From positions 1-19,352 of the forward strand of contig OUQQ01000386.1 in NCBI GenBank assembly GCA_900404475.1: a stretch of 19,352 nt of DNA, written 5' to 3'. The notes below the pieces were generated by a model, which was given only the letters and a program-made list of their open reading frames with translations, had not been told where the DNA came from and searched no databases. The DNA comes from Spongospora subterranea. Its lineage: Eukaryota > Endomyxa > Phytomyxea > Plasmodiophorida > Plasmodiophoridae. The translations under genes were made by a program, and so were the position numbers. This document shows, in pieces, positions 9,346 through 16,792 of the stretch (within the stretch, counting starts at the first letter, position 1; every line of letters begins with the position of its first letter).

Positions 9346-9861
9346 AGTTGGGGAGGTTTAGAATCAGTAGTCAGTATCCGGGTGTTCTGAATGATTCGAG
9401 CGTTCAACTGTTCCAGTCGAATATGTTCATTTACACCGATCGCCGAGCAGCCTTGAGCAAGCATCTTCATGGCCGATGCCATCTTGTGGTAGACAACCAC
9501 AATTTGCAAGTATTTTGTCGGCCTCTGGCAGACAGCAAAGGTCATTGATGGAGAAGATATCAGTGGGCACTAATTCAAACGTTATATGACTTTCCGCATT
9601 ATAATCGAATTTATGGTAAGCCAAACATCGACAGAAACATCTTTTCATGGATGTAGTTGATTTCGAGATGTTTCCCGCATTGGTCCGGTTAACCTACGAT
9701 GAAGCTGCTAAAGTATCCACCACGCCATGATCGAGAATTAGCTGATCATTAGGGTCCGAACAATGTCAGTGCCCCCATTGCAGACTCTGATCAATCTGGT
9801 CAGCTAATCGTCAACTTATTCAACACAGCGACTTTCAAACTATTACAATGATCACCCATTT
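9346..9861. other. Intergenic stretch, no supported gene
   Basis: Open frames are present on both strands but none has both an ATG and a protein-like sequence I can defend. A plus-strand piece near 9558-9612 faintly resembles PROPPIN exon 1 (ISVGTNSN against VSVGTNSG), too weak to annotate. Confidence 0.4.
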
Positions 9862-10310
9862 TTATTTGGCAATCGTAATACTACTATAGGTATTGATTCC
9901 GCCAAGAAATGTCAGATAAATAAACGGAGCCGATGCGAATAAAATCCCTCTTGTCATCAAGCGATGCGAAAGAGGATATTCCAATCCCTGTTCGGTCGCC
10001 GGTGCGTCTTTAGCGAACGACACAAATGAACGAACTGGTGAGCTATACCCGAGCCGATAGGCCTTTTTGATCGCTATAATCCCATATGCAATCGAGGCCA
10101 GTGAGGCAAGAATCGTGAATTGCTCCCTTTTCGGGTTGTCAATACAGAAAGGGACCCTCGCCAAAAACGTGTCTTGATATTTTGGGGGCTGATCAGGATC
10201 TTCTTTTCCTATACGGAAATTTGAGTTTTGTTTCGATAATTCCTTAATGAGCGACACGATATGAGACCATACTGTTCTGGGACTGATCTATCCAATTGCT
10301 GATACGCCAT
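9862..10310 (-). CDS. Small two-helix membrane protein, unknown function
   Basis: Two exons join in frame into 129 residues: ATG at 10310, exon 10310-10268, a 59-bp GT-AG intron (10267-10209), exon 10208-9862. The unspliced downstream frame has only a GTG start, so the spliced model is preferred. The N terminus is polar (KEDPDQPPKYQD), followed by two hydrophobic segments at about residues 45-62 (FTILASLASIAYGIIAIK) and 102-119 (GILFASAPFIYLTFLGGI), with a basic loop (KKAYRLGY) after the first. This suits a small inner-membrane or ER protein with both helices spanning. I do not recognise the family. It lies between the two PROPPIN units and is transcribed in the same direction as the acetyltransferase downstream in coordinate. 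Confidence 0.65.
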
Positions 10311-10854
10311 CCCATCGCTTAACCAGGAATCGACTTCAGAGTTTCAAATTATGACTCTGTTCGCGAATTCGGCAGTCACTCAGATGAACGGTGTTCGGAG
10401 CTTTGATGAATCGGAGAACCATTGCCCCTTCCTTCGGAATGGACTTTCCTTATTTCGTTTGGCTCTAGAATTGTACAAGGGTCTAGGATCACGTATAAAT
10501 TTTGTAGTTTTGATGGTGTTTATGGATCATCATTAATTCGACGTGTTTTTATATATAATAAGGTTTCGCTTCAGCTTGATGATGTCACACTGAGATCGAA
10601 ACGGAAACGATGTGAGATTGGGGATTCAATCGTCGCAGGTTGACACATGGCGTTGACAACGAAAGCATTGGAGGTAGAATACATCATTAAACAGGATAAG
10701 GGTTACCAAGAAAACGACCTCGCCGTGATAATGAGAAAAATGGATGGGGTGCAAATACACATATGAGGGTCGGGCAGTTGATCGATCACCGCCTAATGAT
10801 AGCCTTGATTGCTGGTTTACTTTGAGACTGTCACGTTTTTTATGAAGACTTTGA
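10311..10854. other. Mostly intergenic stretch with a weak plus-strand candidate
   Basis: An ATG at 10351 opens 61 codons on the plus strand only 40 bp from the divergent start at 10310. Another plus frame, 10422-10643, is protein-like (IVQGSRITYKFCSFDGVYGS, then KRKRCEIGDSIVAG) but has no ATG, and I could not link the two by a phase-compatible intron. Nothing else is evident. Confidence 0.25.
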
Positions 10855-11826
10855 TCAAAATGAGTCCGTTGTCCAAAACACATTTCGATCAGGGTGGTTA
10901 AAGTATCGTTCCCAACTAACATCATCGCACCTAGGCATTGGACGATACATGAAACCGTGATCTTGTTCAATACAGACGCCCTGGTCCGACAATTGTAAGT
11001 CCAATAGTATTGGCAATGGAAGGCGCAAATATTGCCCAGGGGTTGATACGGCCGATAGGAGTTGGATCGCCACATCGTAATCATTACCAGACACGATCAG
11101 CTCCTCAATCTCGACTTGATCATCATCAATCTGATTGCCGAACACATATCCCAATAGCCTATCACCGAATACAGCTCGTACACGAATGGATTCAACACGA
11201 CGAAGGCGATTCACGACCCAGGTCTGGAAATAGGCCAAATCTCGGCAAACTGGCCCATTGTATTGCCGGCAGACTGTATCATACAGTGTCATGGCATCAT
11301 GGGCAATGGCGTTACTGGACAGGTCTAGCTCCACCATGGCGCCACAGGGGCCAGAAGTGGCGATGTTGGCAACAGGAGACCGGTTGGACAACTGGAATCG
11401 GGCGTACTGATGAGGAATGGACCGGAAACCGTGTCCACCATAGAAGTCACCTAATTTGCTGAAATTGGTGTGGAATAGCGCCAGCGAACCGGCTTGAAGT
11501 GGTCCACTGATGGCAGCTGCGATCAGAGACGAAGCTAAACCGCGTTTGCGGTGCGAGGATTTCGTAGAAACTTCAGCCAGTCCGGACGTGACGCGGATTG
11601 AGCTGTGAAAGTATTGTCGCCGGCGGAGCACGCGAAGGCCGGCGACGATGGAGCCGGTCTCGGTGATGACGACCAGAATGCTGGACAGGTTGGACAGCGA
11701 TTCGGGGTCGTCGTAGATGTGCGATTCGAAATAGGAACGGGACGCTCGACTCTGAAACACCTCTAGACAATGGTCGACGAATGCCGGGATTTGGCCATGA
11801 TCTAACGGGATCACCTTATAGTCCAT
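10855..11826 (-). CDS. GNAT-family N-acetyltransferase, apparently two-domain
   Basis: A single uninterrupted frame of 323 residues starts at the ATG at 11826. GNAT enzymes transfer acetyl from acetyl-CoA to an amine. The N-terminal half shows the fold in order: a strand ILVVITETGSIVAGLRVLRR (50-69), then GLAEVSTKSSHRKRGLASSL (82-101) with the acetyl-CoA pyrophosphate loop R-K-R-G-L-A at 93-98, then DFYGGHGF (127-134), the usual aromatic motif before the last strand. The C-terminal half (about 165-320) has a second, weaker GNAT-like pattern, including LLGYVFG (224-230) and EIEELIVSGND, as in tandem-GNAT proteins of the Eis type, but the SCP2-like third domain is absent. Substrate is unknown. 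It is intronless, unlike its neighbours, which is compatible with recent acquisition, though single-exon genes are not rare in compact genomes. Confidence 0.8.
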   Translation of the reverse strand: MDYKVIPLDHGQIPAFVDHCLEVFQSRASRSYFESHIYDDPESLSNLSSILVVITETGSIVAGLRVLRRRQYFHSSIRVTSGLAEVSTKSSHRKRGLASSLIAAAISGPLQAGSLALFHTNFSKLGDFYGGHGFRSIPHQYARFQLSNRSPVANIATSGPCGAMVELDLSSNAIAHDAMTLYDTVCRQYNGPVCRDLAYFQTWVVNRLRRVESIRVRAVFGDRLLGYVFGNQIDDDQVEIEELIVSGNDYDVAIQLLSAVSTPGQYLRLPLPILLDLQLSDQGVCIEQDHGFMYRPMPRCDDVSWERYFNHPDRNVFWTTDSF

Positions 11827-12320
11827 CTAATAAACTACAGTACTGGCAAAATAAATGGGCGATCGGAGAGTTGGCAAATTTTCAAAATATTTTGATTATC
11901 AAAAATTCAAAAGTTTAATTCATCGCAAACTGAAAAATCAAACAGATCGTTGAGAACTTCATCTCCAAAGTTCACATGGGAAATGCTAGTCGGATTTGCC
12001 GTATCGAATTTGTCGAAAAAATTCAATAATCCCGTGAGCAATGAATTGGAGAGCATGAAGCTTTTGTCAGGATAATTTGATGATCATGCGGGAGAGTCGA
12101 CTTTCGGGTTTGCTTTTTTTTCAGACAATCAACGCAGGCAGTTTCTCCGTCCAAGGTAAACTCTAAACGATGCCCTTGAACAGCTTTCGGTTTTCGAAAC
12201 ATGACACTCCTGCGCTGTTGCCGAAATCGATTTTGGTTTGGTGAAAGTTGACGACGGCAGGAAAAAACCAGAAGCAATCACCGAAGAACACAGCAAACAT
12301 AACTCTAATTTAACTCACAA
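11827..12320. other. AT-rich intergenic region with a small minus-strand open frame
   Basis: 11830-12000 is AT-rich and probably contains the promoter of the acetyltransferase. At 12202-12023 on the minus strand an ATG opens 59 codons (FRKPKAVQGHRLEFTLDGET, then CVDCLKKKQTRK). It is protein-like and could be one exon, but I cannot extend it and do not recognise it. Confidence 0.25.
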
Positions 12321-12325
12321 AAACG

Positions 12326-12591
12326 ATGGACTACCAAACAGAGCCTGTAAACAACTCTCTGTGGCAGCAGGACAAAACAGATCATATTTTGTTAAAGTCA
12401 GATCGAAATTGGCGTCGACTAGTGCTGAGGACATCGAACCACGATCATCGTTTACGACTACAACGGTATTGCCCACTACGTCAGAAGATTTGTTTTTCCA
12501 AAAGGTCGATTGTGTCATCTTGAAAGATTGGGCAGTTTGTGATGAAGATGATGCCGGTCGTGGAGCCTGTATTCGACGATATGGTTGTTAG
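12326..12591 (+). CDS. Weak candidate small gene
   Basis: An ATG at 12326 in good context (AACGATGG) opens MDYQTEPVNNSLWQQDKTDH. Removing a 32-base GT-AG segment (GTTAAAG...GACTAG, about 12388-12419) joins it in frame to an acidic, Thr-rich tail (SSFTTTTVLPTTSEDLFF). The 3' end overlaps the copia fragment on the other strand by some tens of bases. The intron is shorter than the well-supported ones here, so confidence is low. Confidence 0.22.
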
Positions 12592-12960
12592 CGACGCCGG
12601 CTGCCTTTCGAAGGATCCGTTTGACGGCCATGATGTCGTGTCGCGATGGGTTCGACACAAATCGTGCAGCGTTGTGGACGGGCTGGGTGTTATCCGGTCA
12701 TGTACTGATGGCGAGATATCGTAGACAGCCCCGACTACATCACGAATGGAACACTCGGTAATCGGCTGGTCCAATCCAGGTTGTGCCACCTAGACGGATG
12801 CTGATTTAACGCGATGTGCCTGCGACATGCCGTACTTGTCGAATTGATGTAATGCCTGTTGAGATATAGTGATATATTCCTGAATAGTATCACCGATATC
12901 GAGAGCAAAACCTCGCGAAACATCCTCATGGTAAACTCATCGGCGATATTCAATGCCTTT
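12545..12960 (-). pseudogene. Copia reverse transcriptase C-terminal fragment
   Basis: On the minus strand the pieces follow the copia RT order: GFALDIGDTIQEYITISQQA (primer-grip region, ending in the ISQ motif), HQFDKYGMSQAHRVK, a TAG, then AQPGLDQPIT, RDVVGAVYDIS (the usual YREAVGALMYIS position), and after a frameshift HNAARFVSNPSRHDIMAVKR with ILRKAAGV and IVEYRL. The last piece is the region leading into RNase H, which is not seen. At least one stop and one frameshift make it dead. The order is clear enough that chance is unlikely. Confidence 0.8.
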
Positions 12961-13222
12961 TAAGAGGGAAGGTCAATCAGTCCAGGGACGATATCATCAT
13001 CTCTTAAGTGGCTTACATCACCCGAATACTCAACAAATATCGCACGTTGAATGCAGATCCAGTTCAAACGGCGACCGTTAAGGTGGCACAACCTCCGCAG
13101 GACCAGCCGATCACCGAGTTCCCATTTCGTGAGGATTCGCCATCCGGTACAATCAATTGGGTCGGTTTTCTTCGGCAATTGGAATCAAATGCCCAAATAA
13201 TGGTTACGTCTGCAAATTGACA
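12961..13222 (+). pseudogene. Second copia reverse transcriptase fragment, opposite strand
   Basis: The plus strand reads IIIS, a stop, then VAYITRILNKYRTLNADPVQ, VKVAQPPQDQPITEFPFRE and a short tail to a stop near 13220. This is the same RT segment as in the minus-strand fragment ending at 12960; the DNA string GTGGCACAACCT and the following GACCAGCCGAT are shared. The two fragments diverge from a common point near 12958, and their divergence suggests different parental copies. Confidence 0.75.
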
Positions 13223-13400
13223 GTTCCGTCAAGTCGTTGCCGTCGGCCGGCAATGGCGTAATGGCACCCTGTTCAATCCTGGATTTGCTGGAAATCACTC
13301 TCGCGATTGCTGAACTACCCGTCATCTGGTGTAATCCTGTTTGCGGCGATACACTCAAAAGGGGCTGAGCATTTCTGATCCCAGATTGACGATCGTTCAT
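13185..13400 (-). CDS. Unassigned minus-strand open frame
   Basis: An ATG near 13400 opens about 71 codons (NDRQSGIRNAQPLLSVSPQT, then SSAIARVISSKSRIEQGAIT). Composition is protein-like but no domain is recognised. It partly overlaps the copia fragment on the other strand and lies just downstream of the next minus-strand frame, from which it may be separated by an unresolved intron or break. Confidence 0.2.
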   Translation of the reverse strand: MNDRQSGIRNAQPLLSVSPQTGLHQMTGSSAIARVISSKSRIEQGAITPLPADGNDLTELSICRRNHYLGI

Positions 13401-13702
13401 GTGCAAAGGCCTCCGCTCAAACTTTGAATTTTCATGGGGCGTTCAGGGAGCCTGGCGAGCGGGGCGTAAATAACTCTGTGGTATTGTGACATGTATTCTT
13501 TTCTTGCCATGTATGCACCAGTAATCAGCACGTTTGACGAGACCATCACGCAGCACGTCGGTAGCGACACGATAATTCCTGGCTGAAATCCCATTGCATT
13601 CCATGCCACATCTGCCATATGTTGTTCTTCAGGTCTCCGACGCTCTCGATCGGTCACATTTGAGTTTATATGGTGTTTCCAATCGGCGACCTGATTAAGC
13701 AT
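13397..13702 (-). CDS. Hypothetical small protein with one hydrophobic segment
   Basis: An ATG at 13702 opens 101 codons. The N-terminal third is polar and basic (TDRERRRPEEQH). The stretch GIIVSLPTCCVMVSSNVLIT at about residues 43-62 could span a membrane, and a basic tail follows (MARKEYMSQYHRVI, then LARLPERPMKI). The start is 66 bp from, and divergent to, the start of PROPPIN gene 2, so the two may share a promoter region. I do not recognise the family. It may alternatively be chance or transposon-derived, since copia remnants lie next door. Confidence 0.33.
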   Translation of the reverse strand: MLNQVADWKHHINSNVTDRERRRPEEQHMADVAWNAMGFQPGIIVSLPTCCVMVSSNVLITGAYMARKEYMSQYHRVIYAPLARLPERPMKIQSLSGGLCT

Positions 13703-13768
13703 CGACTACGGCCGATCGTAAGTTCATTATTACTTTTTGATCAATTCTAACAGTGTCTCTTTGTTTCA

Positions 13769-15067
13769 ATGTCGTCGTCCAGTTCAACCATTATCGATCG
13801 TGAGGAGATTCTGTATTTATCGTTCAATCAGGATTGCCAATGTGTTTCTGTTGGGACAAATAGCGGATTTCGGATATACAATGTGTCGCCATTCTCTGAG
13901 AATTTTCGGCGCGAGTTTGTTTTCCCGGGCGGTATTGGTTGTGTTGGTCTGTAAAATATGCTGATATCGTCAAATCCCCATAATCTGATGTGCTCTTGCA
14001 GAGATGCTCTTTCGTTCGAATATTCTTGCGCTTGTTGGTGGCGGACGAAACCCGCGATATCCTCCAAGTAAAGTCATGATATGGGATGATCATCAAACCC
14101 GTTGTATTGGAGAAGTAATTGCACCATATGGATTGTGCCTGTTGTTGATGGATTAACAATCAAGATTCAGTTGGGGTTTCGCACTGATGTTCGCCAGGTT
14201 CGCCTGAAACAGGACCGAGTTATTGTCGTCCTGGATAGTAGAGTCTTTCTATATAATTTCGCTGATTTGAAGCTATTAGGTAATGATGATGAACGAGAGG
14301 AAGTCGAATGTGAATCTGACTATAATGTGTTTGTTTACAGATCAGATCGAAACTGGCCCTAATCCCCTCGGATTATGTGGATTATGTGCTGTCCCTGCGA
14401 GCAATGTTCTTGTTTGTCCAGGATTACAGCCAGGTCATGTTCGGATCGAGAACTATCATTTATCGAGCCGCCCAACGACCGTTATTGGGGCACACGAATC
14501 AGACCTGGGAGCGGTTGCTTTAAATGGGGACGGCACTCTATTGGCCTCTGCATCGGGCAAAGGTGTGTTTGGGCCGTTTAGGGCGGTTGTCGCGTGTTTG
14601 CGAGGGACTTGACTGACACCGGTTATGATTTGTTAGGAACTCTAATCAGGATTTGGGATACAGGAACAGGGACCTTACATAAACAGGTTCGAAGAGGATC
14701 TGATAGAGCCTCAATCACGTCAATGGCCTTTAATGCCGATTCGACATTTCTGGTCGTGTCCAGTGATAAAAGGACCGTCCATATATTCTCCATTCCTCCT
14801 CTCCTGTATCCCCATCGATCACCGTCGCCATCCTTGATCAGTGCCGTACTGCCCCACTACTTGTCGTCGTCGTGGTCTGATTTCCGCTTCCGTATTCCAC
14901 GCGGATCACAAGCAATCGTCGCCTTTGATTCCGATCCCCACACGATCATCGTGGTGAGCATGACGGGGATTGCCTATAGAGCGCGATTCAATCCCGATCG
15001 ATTGGGAATTTGCCAACTGATCTCGTCCGTTGACTTGATGGGATTTGATACATCTCAAGAACCCTGA
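13769..15067 (+). CDS. WDR45B: PROPPIN WD-repeat protein (WDR45B/WIPI3/Hsv2 family), copy 2
   Basis: Five exons join in frame into 350 residues: 13769-13946, 14002-14114, 14171-14279, 14341-14562, 14637-15067; introns are 55, 56, 61 and 74 bp. Exons 2, 3 and 4 have exactly the lengths of those in copy 1 (113, 109, 222 bp) and all intron phases agree. The motifs are the same: [58 protein letters not shown] (RRG at 226-228), [14 protein letters not shown], with SDKG changed to SDKR. The N terminus differs from copy 1 ([20 protein letters not shown]), and the C terminus is shorter (FDTSQEP). Introns 1 and 3 differ most, while intron 4 keeps recognisable similarity. No stop or frameshift is present, so both copies look functional and perhaps diverge in expression. 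Confidence 0.92.
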
Positions 15068-15254
15068 TCACATATCGATAAACAAGTCTAATCCACACTT
15101 ATTACTCATCCTTCAACGTAAACTTCCACAAAGAAAATCAGGAGCGGCTCGTTTTCCAAAGTACTGAAACGGTTTGTGAACTGACACCAAAGTGTCAACT
15201 TTTCAACTACATTTCGATCAATTCTGAAATTACGGGGAGGTCATCACCAGCGGA
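15068..15254. other. 3' flank of PROPPIN gene 2
   Basis: It starts with GATAAACAAGTCTAATCC, matching the region where copy 1 still codes for its last residues. No gene is seen. Confidence 0.4.
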
Positions 15255-15575
15255 GCCTGTTTTACGATAACCTCTGTGGTGTTGTTGTGTTACTGCTTAG
15301 CAAAAAGTGATTGGAGTTCGTTACTACCTCTACCTACTGTGTGTCCGACATCGCTTTGTAACAACACCGTTCATTGTTCGACTGGGATTAGACTGTAACT
15401 TTCACATGTGCCCCACATTCGATACGATGTAACATTGATTCATTGCGATTTTGTGATATGTTACTATCACTGGGTATATCGGACGATGATATCATCATCA
15501 AATTCATTATGATTTTGGATGGATTGCTAAAGCTTACAGATAAACTATCGACTCGCCGTTGGTAGCGACTGTTCG
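15255..15575 (+). repeat. Conserved block downstream of PROPPIN gene 2 (copy B)
   Basis: Counterpart of 8505-8745. It contains CAGCGGAGCCTG, TTTTACGATAACCTCT, then about 110 bp absent from copy A, then CATGTGCCCCACATTCGATA, CGATGTAACATT, GGGTATATCGGACGAT and AAGCTTACAGATAAACT. Order and orientation are the same as in copy A. No shared reading frame. Confidence 0.7.
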
Positions 15576-15654
15576 ACTATTAGCTATCAAGAATCAGCAT
15601 GAACATTACTACGGTACAGTACAATTGCTGATTTTCCTCTGATGTGCTCAGGTA

Positions 15655-15930
15655 TTATTCCCGTCCCTATATCCCAAATCCTGATCAGAGTTCCTACCAT
15701 TGCACATCATGGGTATCAGTCGGATCGCAGCCAAACATACTAAAACCGCCCTAAACAGCCCAAACATACCTTTCAAGAGAAAGCAGAGGCCAAATAGAGT
15801 TCCGTCTACATTGAAGGCAACGGCCCCAGATCTGGTTCGTGAGCCCCAATTACTGTCATGGGGCAATAAAAAAGATTTACAGTGCTGGACACGAGCAAGA
15901 CCTGCCTGTAACCCCGGACAGAGAGAACTG
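15655..15930 (-). pseudogene. Inverted PROPPIN pseudogene fragment (exon 4, intron 4, exon 5 start)
   Basis: Read on the minus strand it begins TCTGTCCGGGGTTACAGGCA (gene 1: TCTGTCCGGGTTTACAGCCA), passes GTAATTGGGGCTCACGAACC and the exon 4 end, keeps intron 4 of about 76 bp (GTATGTTTGGGCTGTTTAGG ... AATGGTAG), and ends in exon 5 at AACTCTGATCAGGATTTGGG. Part of exon 4 is deleted and the frame is broken. The intron resembles that of gene 2 (GTGTGTTTGGGCCGTTTAGG) more than that of gene 1. It is thus a genomic-DNA copy, better preserved than the fragment at 8980-9345. Confidence 0.85.
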
Positions 15931-15935
15931 GACGA

Positions 15936-16036
15936 AATCTGATCCGGATTTGGGACACAAGAACAGGAACATTACATGAACAGGTCAGACGAGGGTCAGA
16001 TCGAGCCTCAACTACGTCTATCGCCTTTAATGCAGA
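15936..16036 (+). pseudogene. PROPPIN exon 5 fragment on the plus strand
   Basis: The plus strand reads [32 protein letters not shown], matching the first part of PROPPIN exon 5. It starts at or within a few bases of the exon 5 boundary and stops abruptly at 16036. It lies back to back with the minus-strand fragment 15655-15930, so the two are arranged head to head. Confidence 0.85.
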
Positions 16037-16430
16037 AGAGCAGCTTGTTATATTCACACTGAAAGAATCAGTGAGCAACATGCTCGGAAAATGGAAGTAT
16101 CTCGTCGCTCATTTTTGAGGAGTTTCTTTAAATTTAGGGACTGGAAACCAGTGTAGTTAAATGACGATGCAAATTTCAATAAAGCTCGACACTGATGCAG
16201 ACCTATATATGCAGTATATCAACTACATTGACGAGCATACAGATTGTAATTTTTTCCCAATTTTGAAGAAGAGCACACAGATATGAAAACTGTATTCGAG
16301 CAAAGGTCAGCAAAAATGCAATCACTCAAGTGCTCTGATTCTAGAGCGTTTTGTTCTTGACAGACGGGAAACTCGGTACGGTCATTGAGAAAGGATTTAT
16401 GCGAAACGATGAATTCAACGGGAAGAACTT
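16037..16430. other. AT-rich stretch, nothing recognised
   Basis: No protein-like frame, RNA gene or repeat is seen between the pseudogene fragment and the hairpin. Confidence 0.45.
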
Positions 16431-16500
16431 TCTGACGTTAACAACCTCATAATGATGAAAAACGTTTTTGTCAAACATTTATGAGGTTGTTAACATCAGA
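16431..16500. repeat. Long inverted repeat (hairpin): 22-bp arms, 26-bp loop
   Basis: The arms 16431-16452 (TCTGACGTTAACAACCTCAT plus AA) and 16479-16500 are complementary over 22 bp with one mismatch. The loop 16453-16478 contains the small palindrome AAAAACGTTTTT. It is not inside any gene. It may be the remnant of a small foldback element, a replication or recombination structure, or a hairpin RNA. Confidence 0.9.
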
Positions 16501-16676
16501 TGCAATTCAAGACATCCACGTTCCGGCAGAGTTTCTCCAATTGGTTAACTTGTGCAAGCGATATTCCCAAGTGACCACCGCAAGCTTCGCTGCACAGCCG
16601 ACTCTACCAACGCGCGAAGGTCGCTCCTGAGCTACGGCCTCCACTAGGTACTGTAGTCTTTTGAACACCCCCAGTG

Positions 16677-16755
16677 ATTTTGATCCAGTGTTTCTGTTGT
16701 GTACATACAAAACTGACTGGATTAAAAGACTGGCACGCACTTTTTGATCCAGTCA
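16677..16755. repeat. Three copies of a TTTTGATCCAGT motif, one inverted
   Basis: ATTTTGATCCAGTG at 16677-16690 and TTTTGATCCAGTCA at 16742-16755 are direct copies; TGACTGGATTAAAA at 16714-16727 is the inverted form (13 of 14 positions match). They lie just outside the 3' end of the DDE transposase and could be terminal or subterminal repeats of that transposon, but I find no counterpart beyond its N-terminal end near 18006. Confidence 0.55.
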
Positions 16756-16792
16756 ATTCTGTAGGCCTGTAGAATATTTCGGAATTTGATGA

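Noticed and set aside
9425..9615. Plus-strand pieces resembling PROPPIN exon 3 and exon 1 (VVDNHNLQVF; ISVGTNSN)
   Set aside because: Similarity is short and the order would be exon 3 before exon 1; chance cannot be excluded by eye.
10626..11462. Other-frame open frames across the acetyltransferase
   Set aside because: They overlap the GNAT gene and lack protein-like composition; the GNAT frame has recognisable motifs.
12539..12724. Plus-strand open frame of 61 codons
   Set aside because: It is the complement of a clear copia RT segment on the minus strand.
16507..16740. Minus-strand frame of 77 codons
   Set aside because: No ATG-supported, protein-like or conserved sequence, and it contains the repeat motifs flanking the transposon.
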